Below, piece after piece: positions 8,647 to 16,908 of a DNA stretch of 64,000 nt. Numbering within the stretch: the first letter of the stretch is position 1; every line of letters begins with the position of its first letter. The position numbers and the translations under genes were made by a program. A model generated the notes under the pieces. It worked only from the letters and a program-made list of their open reading frames with translations, made no database searches and was not told the DNA's origin. Source of the DNA: Achromobacter anxifer (GTDB taxonomy: Bacteria > Pseudomonadota > Gammaproteobacteria > Burkholderiales > Burkholderiaceae_B); assembly GCF_903652925.1 (NCBI RefSeq), contig NZ_CAHLAR010000004.1, positions 248,001 through 312,000 of the forward strand, written 5' to 3'.

Positions 8647-9345
8647 ATGCTTACGATTCGCCGCGCCGCTGAACGGGGTCATGCCAACCACGGATGGCTG
8701 GACTCGTTCCATACCTTTTCCTTTGCCAACTACTACGACCCGGCCCACATGGGGTTCGGCGCGCTGCGCGTGATCAACGATGACCGCATCGCCGCCGGCC
8801 GCGGCTTCGGTACCCACGGCCACCGCGACATGGAGATCATCACCTATGTGCTGGACGGCGCGATCGCCCACAAGGACAGCATGGGCAGCGGCTCGACCAT
8901 CCAGCCCGGCAACGTTCAGCGCATGAGCGCGGGCCGCGGGGTGATGCACTCGGAGTTCAACCCGCTGTCGGACCGTGAAACGCACATGCTGCAGATCTGG
9001 ATTGAGCCCGACGTTGCCGGCATTGCGCCCGAGTACGAAGAGCGCAGCTTCAGCGATGAGCAAAAGCGTGGCCGCCTGCAGGCCCTGGTGTCGGCGGATG
9101 GCGTCGACGGTTCGATGAAGATCCATCAGGACGCGCGGCTGTACGGCGGGCTGTTCGATGGCGATGAGTCCGCGACGCTGGAGCTGGCGGCCGGCCGCCG
9201 CTCCTGGGTCCATGTGGCCCGCGGCAGCCTGACGGTCAACGGCGTTGAACTGTCGGCTGGCGACGCGCTCGCCATCACCGGCGAGCCCCGCGTCGAATTG
9301 TCGGGCGGCAAGAATGCCGAAGTCCTGGTGTTCGACCTGGCGTGA
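8647..9345 (+). CDS. Pirin-family bicupin, YhhW-like quercetinase-type protein
   Basis: 232 residues, the length of E. coli YhhW (231), which it resembles from memory along much of its length (ERGHANHGWLDSFHTFSFAN, FGALRVINDDRI). Metal ligands of the N-terminal cupin are visible: GTHGHRDMEI (two His) and the later MHSEFN (His and Glu). YhhW cleaves quercetin in vitro, but the physiological substrate of this subgroup is unclear, so the catalytic role is tentative. RBS TAGGAG precedes the ATG. It is divergent from the YhaJ-like regulator and followed by its own strong terminator, so it forms a single-gene unit. Confidence 0.9.
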   Translation: MLTIRRAAERGHANHGWLDSFHTFSFANYYDPAHMGFGALRVINDDRIAAGRGFGTHGHRDMEIITYVLDGAIAHKDSMGSGSTIQPGNVQRMSAGRGVMHSEFNPLSDRETHMLQIWIEPDVAGIAPEYEERSFSDEQKRGRLQALVSADGVDGSMKIHQDARLYGGLFDGDESATLELAAGRRSWVHVARGSLTVNGVELSAGDALAITGEPRVELSGGKNAEVLVFDLA

Positions 9346-9352
9346 AGCGCCT

Positions 9353-9392
9353 GGCGGGCGGGCTGAAGAAGCCCGCCCGCCTTTGTTTTTTC
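9353..9392 (+). terminator. Rho-independent terminator after first pirin gene
   Basis: GGCGGGCGGGCT (9353-9364) pairs perfectly with AGCCCGCCCGCC (9370-9381) across a 5-base loop and is followed by TTTGTTTTTT. Confidence 0.93.
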
Positions 9393-9448
9393 CATGCAGG
9401 CGGCAGGGCTTAACATGGCCCTAGGCCCCACAACCCGGAGAGTCCGAT

Positions 9449-10354
9449 ATGTCCACCTTGTCCGAAGCAGGCGAAAGCCAGATTGAATCCGTCGTGGTGC
9501 CGCGCACCAGCGACCTGGGCGGCTTTTCCGTGCGCCGTGCCATTCCGTCCGCGCAGCGCCGCACGGTCGGACCCTTTGTGTTCCTGGATCACATGGGGCC
9601 GGTCGAGTTCGCGCCCGGCACGGGCATAGACGTGCGTCCGCATCCGCACATCGGCCTGTCCACCGTGACCTATCTGTACGAAGGTTCGATGGTGCACCGC
9701 GACGGCGCGGGCAACACCCAGACCATCCTGCCCGGAGAGGTCAATTGGATGACGGCCGGCCGCGGCATCGTACATTCCGAACGCTCCTCGCCCGAAAGCC
9801 GCCAGGCCGCGCAGCGCCTCTGTGGCCTGCAGATCTGGGTCGGGTTGCCGAAAGAGCACGAGGAAACCGATCCGGGCTTTACCCACTACGGCCTGAATGC
9901 GCAGCCGGTGATCGAAGGAGAGGGCGTGCGCGCCCAGGTGGTGGCAGGGTCGCTGTTCGGCAAGACTTCCACCGTGAAGACGCTGTCGCCGCTGTTCTAT
10001 GGTGATCTGCAATTGCAGGCGGGCGCTACCACGGTGCTCCCGGCCGAGCATGAAGAACGCGCCGCCTATCTGGCGCAAGGCACGGTGGAGATCGACGGTC
10101 AGGAATTCGAAAGCGGCCGCCTGGTGGTGTTCGCGCCGGGCCGCCCGGTGCAGATCCGCGCCAAGACCGCGGCGCGCTTCGCCGTGATCGGCGGCGAACC
10201 CCTGGACGGGCCGCGCTTCGTGTGGTGGAACTTCGTTTCCAGCAACAAGGACCGCATCGAGCAGGCCAAGCAGGACTGGCAGCGCGATCGCTTCGACCAG
10301 GTGGTGCCGGGCGACGAGACTGAGTACATTCCGCTGCCGGAACCGCGGGTCTGA
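9449..10354 (+). CDS. Pirin-family protein
   Basis: 301 residues, typical for long pirins. The N-terminal cupin holds the metal ligands in RPHPHIGLSTVTYL and IVHSERS; the C-terminal pirin_C domain includes the PLFYGDLQL stretch and ends in a characteristic region with FVWWNFVSS. Pirins are Fe-dependent cupins acting as redox-sensitive regulators or quercetinases; which applies here cannot be read from sequence. RBS CCGGAGAG precedes the ATG. Located directly after another pirin but separated from it by a terminator, so the two are independently transcribed although probably paralogous. Confidence 0.9.
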   Translation: MSTLSEAGESQIESVVVPRTSDLGGFSVRRAIPSAQRRTVGPFVFLDHMGPVEFAPGTGIDVRPHPHIGLSTVTYLYEGSMVHRDGAGNTQTILPGEVNWMTAGRGIVHSERSSPESRQAAQRLCGLQIWVGLPKEHEETDPGFTHYGLNAQPVIEGEGVRAQVVAGSLFGKTSTVKTLSPLFYGDLQLQAGATTVLPAEHEERAAYLAQGTVEIDGQEFESGRLVVFAPGRPVQIRAKTAARFAVIGGEPLDGPRFVWWNFVSSNKDRIEQAKQDWQRDRFDQVVPGDETEYIPLPEPRV

Positions 10355-10401
10355 GTATGATGCGCCTCCTGACCCCTACAACAACACGGGATGGAGACAG
10401 C

Positions 10402-11379
10402 ATGCATCGCCACACTCTCAACGCGCTGCGCGGCCTGGCCGCGCTGGCCCTGATCCAGGGCGCCTCGGCGGCGCTCGCCGCCGGTTATCCGGCCAAGCCC
10501 ATCACCTTCATCGTGCCCTATACGGCCGGCGGCACCACCGACCTGGTGGCGCGCACGGCCGGACAGAAGGTGGCCGAGAAGCTGGGCCAGCCGGTGATCG
10601 TCGAGAACCGGCCCGGAGCCGGCGGCAACATCGGCATGGACGCCGTGGCCAAGGCCGCGCCGGACGGCTACACCATCGGCTTCGGCGCCATTTCCACCAA
10701 TGCGTTGAATCCCTTCGTCTATCCCACCATGCCTTTCGATCCCACCAAGGATTTCACTGGCGTCAGCATGCTGGGGGCGTCCACCGTGGTGCTGGAAGTC
10801 GGTCCGGCCCTGAAGGTGGACAGCGTCAAGGACCTGGTCGCCTATGCCAAGCAGCATCCCGGCACCTCGTTCGGCACGCCCGGAACCGGCACTTCCATGC
10901 ATCTGGCCGGCGTCATGTTCGACCAGCTGACCGGCGCGGGCATGCAACACATCCCCTACAAGGGCAGCGCCCAGGGCCTGAACGATCTGCTGGGCGGACA
11001 CCTGCCGGTGATGTTCGACAACCTGCCGGCGTCGCTGCCGCACATCAAGGCCGGCAAGGTGCACGCGCTGGCGGTGACGGGCAGCAAGCGCGCGCCCGCC
11101 TTGCCGGACGTGCCGACGCTGGCGGAACTGGGCTACGAGGCCGCAGTGGTGGATCCGTGGTTCGCGGTGTATGGACCGGCGAAGATGTCGCCTGAAGTGA
11201 CTCAGGCGTTGAGCGAGGCCTTCCAGTGGGCGCTGGCGCTGCCGGAAGTGAAGACCAAGCTGGAGCAGGCCGGCTTCATGCCTTACGGCTCCACCCCGCA
11301 GGAGGTGGAGCGCCTGACCCAAAGCCAGCACGAAGCCTTCAAGGCCTTGTCGCAGAAGGTGAAGTTGTCGGCCGATTGA
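10402..11379 (+). CDS. Bug-type tripartite tricarboxylate receptor (TctC family), orphan
   Basis: 325 residues from the ATG at 10402, which is preceded by GGAGAC. N-terminal signal peptide (positive start, hydrophobic core ending ALAAG). Bug hallmarks follow: YPAKPITFIVPYTAGGTTD, VIVENRPGAGGNIG, DGYTIG, GTPGTGTSMH and the LLGGHLPVMFDNLPASLPHIKAGK region. Periplasmic Venus-flytrap receptor for small carboxylates. No TctA/TctB membrane genes are nearby, and no enzyme gene is coupled, so its ligand is unknown. It ends 14 bases before the convergent iron ABC ATPase gene. Confidence 0.93.
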   Translation: MHRHTLNALRGLAALALIQGASAALAAGYPAKPITFIVPYTAGGTTDLVARTAGQKVAEKLGQPVIVENRPGAGGNIGMDAVAKAAPDGYTIGFGAISTNALNPFVYPTMPFDPTKDFTGVSMLGASTVVLEVGPALKVDSVKDLVAYAKQHPGTSFGTPGTGTSMHLAGVMFDQLTGAGMQHIPYKGSAQGLNDLLGGHLPVMFDNLPASLPHIKAGKVHALAVTGSKRAPALPDVPTLAELGYEAAVVDPWFAVYGPAKMSPEVTQALSEAFQWALALPEVKTKLEQAGFMPYGSTPQEVERLTQSQHEAFKALSQKVKLSAD

Positions 11380-11393
11380 GCGGCCGGCGCGGC

Positions 11394-12179
11394 TCAGCGG
11401 CCGCGGGCAAAGGCCTGCTCGCGCCGCTCTTCCAGCGCTTCGCGACGGATGAAATCGCGCACGAAGTCGCTGGCGGGATGGTGGTGCAGGTTATAGGGCG
11501 TGTCCCACTGCGCGATGCTGCCCTGGGACATGACGCCGATGCGGTCGGCGATGGCGAAGGCCTCGGCCTGGTTGTGCGTGACCAGGATGGCCGTATGGCC
11601 GGTGCTCTTCAGGATGTCGCGCACCTCGAAGGCCAGGCGCTCGCGCGTGTCCACGTCCAGGTTCGAGAACGGCTCGTCCAGCAGCAGCAGGTCGGGCGAG
11701 GGCGCCAGCGCGCGCGCCAGCGCCACGCGCTGTTGCTGGCCGCCGGAGATTTCGTGCGGGTAGCTGTTGGCGGCGTGCGCCAGGCCCACCAGTTCCAGCA
11801 TCTCTTCGACGCGGCGGGCGCGTTCTGGCCGTGCCAGCTTGCGCAGGCCGAAGGCCACGTTCAGCGCCACCGACAGATGCGGGAACAGGGCATAGTCCTG
11901 GAACATCATGCCCACCCGGCGATGCTCGGGGGCCACCTGCACGGCGGGCGAGGAAATGACCGTGCCGTCCAGCAGGATGCGTCCGGCTCGCACCGGCTCG
12001 AAGCCGGCGATGGCGCGCAGCACGGTGGTCTTGCCGCAGCCGGATTCGCCCAGCAGGCAGCCGATGTGGCCGACGGGCAGGCCCAGCGTCAGGTCCTGCA
12101 CCACGGGCTTGAGTCCCGCCGGCGTTTCATAGGCCAGGGAGAGGTGATCGAGTTCTAACAGATCGGGCACGATGATCAA
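11394..12179 (-). CDS. fbpC: Iron(III) ABC transporter ATP-binding protein
   Basis: 261 residues. Walker A GESGCGKTT, Q-loop FQDYALFPH, signature SGGQQQRVALARA, Walker B LLLLDEPFSNLD and the switch His in LVTHNQ are all present. It energises Fe3+ import with the FbpA and FbpB products upstream. Shorter than the 350-residue FbpC/PotA type: little of a C-terminal TOBE-like extension is present. The start overlaps the permease stop by four bases (ATGA type), indicating translational coupling. Last gene of the fbpA-fbpB-fbpC operon on the minus strand. Confidence 0.9.
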   Translation of the reverse strand: MIIVPDLLELDHLSLAYETPAGLKPVVQDLTLGLPVGHIGCLLGESGCGKTTVLRAIAGFEPVRAGRILLDGTVISSPAVQVAPEHRRVGMMFQDYALFPHLSVALNVAFGLRKLARPERARRVEEMLELVGLAHAANSYPHEISGGQQQRVALARALAPSPDLLLLDEPFSNLDVDTRERLAFEVRDILKSTGHTAILVTHNQAEAFAIADRIGVMSQGSIAQWDTPYNLHHHPASDFVRDFIRREALEERREQAFARGR

Positions 12180-13846
12180 TGTCCCATTTTCAGATTGGTG
12201 CGCGCCAGCAGGATGACCGGAAGCAGGCCGGCCAGGACGATGGCCAGCGCCGCGACGGCGCCTTCTTCATAGGTGCCGCGGGCGGCTTCCGCGTATAGCC
12301 AGGTGGCGAGAGTGTCGAAATTCATGGGCCGCAACAGCAGCGTCGCGGGCAGTTCCTTCATGGCGTCCACGAACACCAGCAAGGCGCTGGCCGCGAGCGC
12401 GGGACGCAGGAGCGGCAGGTGCACGCGGCGCAGCGTGCCGGCCGAGCTCTCGCCCAGCAGGCGCGAGGCCTGTTCCAGCGACGGCGGAATGCGCGCCAGT
12501 CCGGCTTCCAGCGCGCCGGTGGAAATCGCCAGGAAGCGGATGGCGTAGGCGCAGACCAGCGCGCCCATCGATCCCATCAGGAACAGGCCCGTGCCGCCGA
12601 AAACCTTGGCGACCGCAGTGTCGATCCAGACGAAAGGCGTGAGCAGGCCGATGGCCAGCACGGTGCCGGGCACGGCATACCCCAGGCTGGCGATGCGCGC
12701 GCAGGCGCGGCCGGGATTGAAGCCCGAGCTTTCGCGCAGCGTGCGTCCGGCCCAGGCGACGATCAGCCCGCACAGCAGGGTGACGATGGTGGCGCTGAAG
12801 GCCACGATCAGGGTGTTGCTCAAGCCGTTCAGCAGCTGGTGCGACACGCCGCCCACGAGGTGCAGGCGCTTGTAGGTTTCATGCACCAGGTACAGCGCGG
12901 GGGCGACGAAGCCGATCAGCACCGGAATCCAGCCCAGCACCGCGGCCAGGGCCGCGGCCGGGCCGTGCAGGCGGCGCGGCTGCATCGGGCGCATGCGCTG
13001 GGTGTTGGCGTAGCGCTGGCGCTTGCGGCCGTGGCGCTCCAGCAGGATCAGGCCGATCACGATGGCCAGCATGGTCAGCGCGATCTGCGCCGCGCCGGCC
13101 AGGTCCGATCGCGTGACCCAGGTGGTGTAGACCGACACGGTCAGGGTCTGCACCCCGAGGAATTCGGAAGCGCCAATGTCGTTCAGCGTTTCCAGCAGCG
13201 CCAGGCTCACGCCAACCACGATGGCGGGCCGGGCCAGCGGCAGGGCCACGCGGAAGAACACGCCGACGCGGCCGGCGCCCAGCGTGCGGGCCGCTTCCAA
13301 CAGGCTAGCGGCCTGTGTCATGAACATGACGCGGGTGCTCAGGTACACATAGGGGTACAGCACGAAGCCCAGCACGAAGATCGCGCCATAGATGGAGCGC
13401 AGGTCCGGCAGCCGGAACTGGCGCGGGCTGTCGTAACCCAGCAGCGTGCGGATCGCGCTCTGTATCGGGCCGATGGGATGCAGCAGGTCCAGGTAGGCGA
13501 AGGCGATGATGTAGGTCGGCACCGCCAGCGGCAGCAGCAGCGCCCAGGTCAGCACGCGGCGGGTAGGGAAGTCGTAGGCGGTCACCAGCCAGGCCGCGCC
13601 CGTGCCCAGCAGCGTGACCAGCACGCCCACGCCGGCCAGCAGCATGGCGGTATTGGCCAGCGCCTGGGGCAGTACGTAGCTGGCCAGATGTTGCCAATGC
13701 GAGAGTTCGCCGCCCAGCGCCCACCACCCCAGCGTCAGGAGGGGCGCCAATACGGCCAGCGCGATCAGGGCGGCGCCGGCCAGCCAGCCGGCCCCGCGTT
13801 CAGTCCAGCGCAGACGCAGCGGCCGGGGCAAAGAATCTGTGTGCAT
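12176..13846 (-). CDS. fbpB: Iron(III) ABC transporter permease (fused FbpB type)
   Basis: 556 residues with about twelve hydrophobic segments arranged as two homologous halves, as in FbpB/SfuB. Each half carries an EAA-type loop: SLLEAARTLGAGRVGVFFRVALP in the first, SLEQASRLLGESSAGTLRRVHLP in the second. The first ~10 residues are polar, then a membrane segment (LAGAALIALAVLAPLLTLGWW). It forms the inner-membrane channel for iron. It is separated from fbpA by 144 bases containing a strong hairpin, and overlaps fbpC at its 3' end. Confidence 0.92.
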   Translation of the reverse strand: MHTDSLPRPLRLRWTERGAGWLAGAALIALAVLAPLLTLGWWALGGELSHWQHLASYVLPQALANTAMLLAGVGVLVTLLGTGAAWLVTAYDFPTRRVLTWALLLPLAVPTYIIAFAYLDLLHPIGPIQSAIRTLLGYDSPRQFRLPDLRSIYGAIFVLGFVLYPYVYLSTRVMFMTQAASLLEAARTLGAGRVGVFFRVALPLARPAIVVGVSLALLETLNDIGASEFLGVQTLTVSVYTTWVTRSDLAGAAQIALTMLAIVIGLILLERHGRKRQRYANTQRMRPMQPRRLHGPAAALAAVLGWIPVLIGFVAPALYLVHETYKRLHLVGGVSHQLLNGLSNTLIVAFSATIVTLLCGLIVAWAGRTLRESSGFNPGRACARIASLGYAVPGTVLAIGLLTPFVWIDTAVAKVFGGTGLFLMGSMGALVCAYAIRFLAISTGALEAGLARIPPSLEQASRLLGESSAGTLRRVHLPLLRPALAASALLVFVDAMKELPATLLLRPMNFDTLATWLYAEAARGTYEEGAVAALAIVLAGLLPVILLARTNLKMGH

Positions 13847-13874
13847 GCTTCAAAGTCGATTGCATCAATGGCAA

Positions 13875-13904
13875 GGCCTGCTCCCTCCAGAAAGGGAGCA
13901 GGCC
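13875..13904 (-). promoter_or_regulatory. Perfect hairpin between fbpA and fbpB
   Basis: GGCCTGCTCCCT (13875-13886) and AGGGAGCAGGCC (13893-13904) form a perfect 12-bp stem with a 6-base loop. In transcription direction it is followed only by TTGCC, so it is a weak terminator at best and more likely a stabiliser of the fbpA message or a partial attenuator. Confidence 0.65.
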
Positions 13905-13990
13905 CTACGCGCGGACCAGGGTGCGGTCCGAGCGTGTGTCACTGCCGCATGGTAGCGCCGCGCGGGAGGGCGGGGCGCGCCATGGGCTTA

Positions 13991-15034
13991 TCAGTTGTCG
14001 AAACCGACCTTGTCCACCAGTTCGCTGGCTTGCTTGCGATGCTTGGCGATCTCGGTCAGCGGCAGCGGGTCCACCTTCAGTTCGCCAAAGCTGGCAATCA
14101 CGGGGTCCAGCTTCACGCCCTTGCGGACGGGGTACTCATAATTGGCCTGTGCGTACAGGGCCTGGGCGGGCTCGGACACCAGGTAGTCCAGCAGCTTGAC
14201 CGCGTTGGCCTTGTTGGGCGCGTGGGCCGCCACGGCGGCGCCGCTGACGTTCACGTGCGTGCCGCCGCTCTTGGCGTTGGCGAAGGTCGGGCGGATGACC
14301 TTGATGGCATCGCCCCATTTGCGCGCGTCGGTGCCGGGTTCCGCGTTCTTCATGTGTCCCACGTAATAGGCGTTGGCCAGGCCGATGTCGCAGATGCCGC
14401 CGAGGATGTCGCGAGCCACGTCGCGGTCGCCGCCGGCGGCCTTGCGGGCCAGGTTGGCCTTGACGCCGCGCAGCCATTTTTCGGTGGCTTCGGCGCCGTC
14501 ATGCGCGATCATCGACGCGACCAGGGCGGTATTGTAGGGGTGCTGGCCCGAACGGATGCAGACCTTGCCCTTCCACTTCGGATCGGCCAGGTCTTCGTAG
14601 CGGAAGGCTTCCAGCTTCAGGTCCTTTTCCACGTACAGCACGCGGTCGCGCAGCGACAAGGCGTACCACTTGCCGTCGGCGCCGCGCAGGTTGGCGGGGA
14701 TGACGGATTCCAGGGTTTCCGATTTGACCGACTGGGTCACGCCGCCGTCGACCAGATCCAGCAGATTGCCGATGTCCACGGTCATGAGCACGTCGGCGGG
14801 CGACTTGGCGCCTTCGGCCTTGACGCGTTCGAGCAGGCCGTCCTTGACGAAGACGGTGTTGACCTTGATGCCGCTTTCCTTGGTGAAGGCGTCCAGCAGC
14901 GGCTGGATCAGCTTGGGTTCCCGGGTGGTGTAGAGGCTGACTTCCTCGGCGGCGTTGGCCGACACGGTGAAGGCGGCGGCGCCGGCCAGCGCCAGGGCGC
15001 GCAGCAGCGAATTCAATTGGGGACGCTTGGTCAT
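13991..15034 (-). CDS. fbpA: Periplasmic iron(III)-binding protein (FbpA/FutA family)
   Basis: 347 residues from the Met at 15034 (GGAG about 12 bases upstream); upstream in-frame residues to 15073 are unlikely to be translated. A signal peptide of about 25 residues ends SANAAEE. Mature protein begins EVSLYTTREPKL, typical of the ferric-binding class, and contains SPADVLMTVDIGNL, RSGQHPYNTALVASM and DIGLANAYYVG; the adjacent Tyr pair is the usual iron ligand. QANYEYPVRKGV near the C-terminus is also conserved. First gene of the operon and preceded by a Fur-like site. Confidence 0.95.
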   Translation of the reverse strand: MTKRPQLNSLLRALALAGAAAFTVSANAAEEVSLYTTREPKLIQPLLDAFTKESGIKVNTVFVKDGLLERVKAEGAKSPADVLMTVDIGNLLDLVDGGVTQSVKSETLESVIPANLRGADGKWYALSLRDRVLYVEKDLKLEAFRYEDLADPKWKGKVCIRSGQHPYNTALVASMIAHDGAEATEKWLRGVKANLARKAAGGDRDVARDILGGICDIGLANAYYVGHMKNAEPGTDARKWGDAIKVIRPTFANAKSGGTHVNVSGAAVAAHAPNKANAVKLLDYLVSEPAQALYAQANYEYPVRKGVKLDPVIASFGELKVDPLPLTEIAKHRKQASELVDKVGFDN

Positions 15035-15371
15035 CAGGTAGTGCTCCGGGCTAGGGCTGCAGAGGGAAAACACGGGATTCCGGGTCTCCGCTCGCTCAAA
15101 ACGGTCTGCTAACGAAAATGATTATCAAATGAGAGTGCGACGATAACAGGAAGCAAAGAGGCGTTCAACTACCAGTAAGTCAGATAGGGGTCAGGCTTGA
15201 TCCCCATCAAAGCGGCATAAGGGTATTACGGAATAATGAGAGCAGTTATCATCGAGACCCTGTAGAATAGGGTCAACCCTAATGCCGGCCGCGTCTTTTG
15301 TGCGGCACGGAATGACCCAGCGGCACAAGCCGGGCCCAGCGCCCGGGGCGGTCGCCCTAAATAGATACGAC
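15035..15371. other. Divergent intergenic region between fbpA and fpr
   Basis: 337 bases without a convincing gene. It holds the fbpA RBS, a Fur-box-like sequence (15114-15132), an imperfect dyad GGGGTCA..TGATCCCC around 15187-15204, and a 6-bp inverted repeat GACCCT/AGGGTC (15256-15261 and 15269-15274) upstream of fpr. I could not place -35/-10 elements with confidence. Confidence 0.6.
15114..15132 (-). promoter_or_regulatory. Fur-box-like site upstream of fbpA
   Basis: GAAAATGATTATCAAATGA matches the 19-base Fur consensus at about 12 positions, including the core AATGATnATCA. It is about 80 bases upstream of the fbpA start, where a promoter would be expected, and fits iron-repressed transcription of an iron importer. 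Confidence 0.6.
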
Positions 15372-16148
15372 ATGGCTGCTTTCAACACTGAGCGCGTACT
15401 TAGCGTGCACCACTGGAACGACACCCTGTTTTCCTTCACCACGACGCGTGACTCGGCCTTGCGGTTCCACAATGGCCACTTCGTGATGATCGGACTGGAA
15501 GTTGAAGGCAAGCCCCTGCTGCGGGCCTACAGCATCGCCAGCGCCAACTACGAAGAGAACCTCGAGTTCCTCAGCATCAAGGTCCAGAACGGTCCGCTCA
15601 CGTCGCGCCTGCAGCACCTGAAGGAAGGCGACACCATCCTGGTCAGCCGCAAGCCGGTGGGCACGCTGGTGGTCGACGACCTGAAGCCGGGCAAGCACCT
15701 GTTCCTGTTCGGCACGGGCACCGGCCTGGCGCCGTTCATGAGCATCATCAAGGACCCGGACGTCTACGAACGCTTCGACAAGGTCATCCTGGTGCACGGC
15801 GTGCGTTGGGTCAGCGAACTGGCCTACGCCGACTTCATCGAAAAGGAACTGCCGAACAACGAGTTCTTCGGCGACGTGGTGCGCGAGAAGCTCGTCTACT
15901 ACCCGACGGTCACGCGCGAGCCTTTCCGCAACCAGGGCCGTATTACGGAACTGATGGAAAACGGCAAGCTGTGCCAGGACATCGGCATTCCCCAGATCAA
16001 TCCCGAGACCGACCGCGCCATGATCTGCGGCAGTCCCCATATGCTGGCCGACATCAGCAGCATGCTGGACAAGCGCGGCTTCACGGTGTCGCCGGGCGTG
16101 GGGCAGCCGGGTGACTACGTGGTCGAGCGCGCGTTCGTGGACAAATAA
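15372..16148 (+). CDS. fpr: Ferredoxin--NADP(+) reductase
   Basis: 258 residues from the ATG at 15372. FAD-binding domain with RAYSIASANYEE (RxYS motif) and the GPLTSRLQHLKEGD stretch; NADP domain with FGTGTGLAPFMSI and MICGSPHML. It ends VERAFVDK, as in the bacterial fpr class of pseudomonads and Azotobacter with a C-terminal extension past the aromatic residue. It exchanges electrons between NADPH and ferredoxin or flavodoxin, supporting oxidative-stress defence and iron handling. An in-frame upstream start at 15282 would add about 30 atypical residues. A strong terminator follows. Confidence 0.94.
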   Translation: MAAFNTERVLSVHHWNDTLFSFTTTRDSALRFHNGHFVMIGLEVEGKPLLRAYSIASANYEENLEFLSIKVQNGPLTSRLQHLKEGDTILVSRKPVGTLVVDDLKPGKHLFLFGTGTGLAPFMSIIKDPDVYERFDKVILVHGVRWVSELAYADFIEKELPNNEFFGDVVREKLVYYPTVTREPFRNQGRITELMENGKLCQDIGIPQINPETDRAMICGSPHMLADISSMLDKRGFTVSPGVGQPGDYVVERAFVDK

Positions 16149-16170
16149 GTCCCGTCGCCGGCTCCACGCC

Positions 16171-16209
16171 AAAAACCCATCGCAGCGATGCGATGGGTTT
16201 TTTGTTTTC
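16171..16209 (+). terminator. Rho-independent terminator after fpr
   Basis: AAAAACCCATCGC (16171-16183) pairs with GCGATGGGTTTTT (16190-16202) across a 6-base loop and runs into TTTTTTGTTTT. Confidence 0.93.
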
Positions 16210-16280
16210 TGGCGTCACACACTGCCGCGCTGCATTGCAGCTAAGGGTTAGCCCGCTGTAGCCACGGGCAGGGCTGTTCT

Positions 16281-16314
16281 TATAATTCGTCCATAAAGTA
16301 AACATATTGTCCAT
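16281..16314 (+). promoter_or_regulatory. Candidate promoter and direct repeat upstream of the cupin gene
   Basis: TATAAT at 16281-16286 is a perfect -10 hexamer, though no good -35 is seen 17 bases upstream. Just downstream GTCCAT occurs twice, at 16289-16294 and 16309-16314, exactly 20 bases (two helical turns) apart, as expected for a regulator acting over the transcription start. The IclR protein encoded at the end of the cluster is the obvious candidate; this is inference. Confidence 0.4.
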
Positions 16315-16332
16315 GATGTGGAAGAAATCGAG

Positions 16333-16860
16333 ATGCCCTTAGACCAGGCGGATGCCGAACCCCTGACCCCTTACCAATATCCGAATCCCCGCGAGGCCTT
16401 GCCCGAAATCGTGATTCCGCACGCGATCCCGACGGACGAACGGCTGTGGGTGCCGCAAGCCGAGAACGTCTGGTTCCGCCCGCTCTGTCTGAACGCGAGC
16501 CAGGGCTACTGGATGAATCTGCTGCGGGTGCGCAAGTCGGGCGTGCTCAGCCGCCACCGCCATCCGCAGGCCGTGCACGGCTTCGTCCTGAAGGGCCGCT
16601 GGCGCTACCTGGAGCACGACTGGGAGGCGACGGAAGGCAGCTATGTCTTCGAACCCCCGGGCGAAACGCACACGCTCTACGTGCCGCCCGACGTCGAGGA
16701 AATGATCACGTACTTCCAGGTGAACGGCGTCATGTACTACACGGACCCCTGGGGCAAGGGCATGGGCTACGAAGACGTGTTCACCAAGATCGACATGTGC
16801 CGCAAGCATTTCACCGAGGTCGGCCTGGGCGAAGACTACGTGCAGCAGTTCATACGTTGA
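16333..16860 (+). CDS. Cupin protein, 2,4'-dihydroxyacetophenone dioxygenase-like
   Basis: 175 residues from the ATG at 16333 (GGAAG 8 bases upstream); an in-frame GTG at 16318 would add five. Single-domain cupin resembling the 2,4'-dihydroxyacetophenone dioxygenase family: the metal site is seen in SRHRHPQAVHGFVLKG and PPGETHTLYV. Members cleave C-C bonds next to a carbonyl in aromatic ketones, or act on related substrates. It heads a same-strand run with a Bug receptor and two short-chain dehydrogenases, so a catabolic role is likely, but the substrate is unknown. Confidence 0.8.
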   Translation: MPLDQADAEPLTPYQYPNPREALPEIVIPHAIPTDERLWVPQAENVWFRPLCLNASQGYWMNLLRVRKSGVLSRHRHPQAVHGFVLKGRWRYLEHDWEATEGSYVFEPPGETHTLYVPPDVEEMITYFQVNGVMYYTDPWGKGMGYEDVFTKIDMCRKHFTEVGLGEDYVQQFIR

Positions 16861-16908
16861 ATCTCGGCATTCCAACCCGCAGCAAATAAAACATAAACCG
16901 GAGACACC

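Noticed and set aside
12419-15112. 897-codon open frame opposite the iron ABC operon
   Set aside because: Low-complexity, Gly/Gln/His/Ala-rich translation without family resemblance; it is the antisense shadow of fbpB and fbpA, which have clear motifs.
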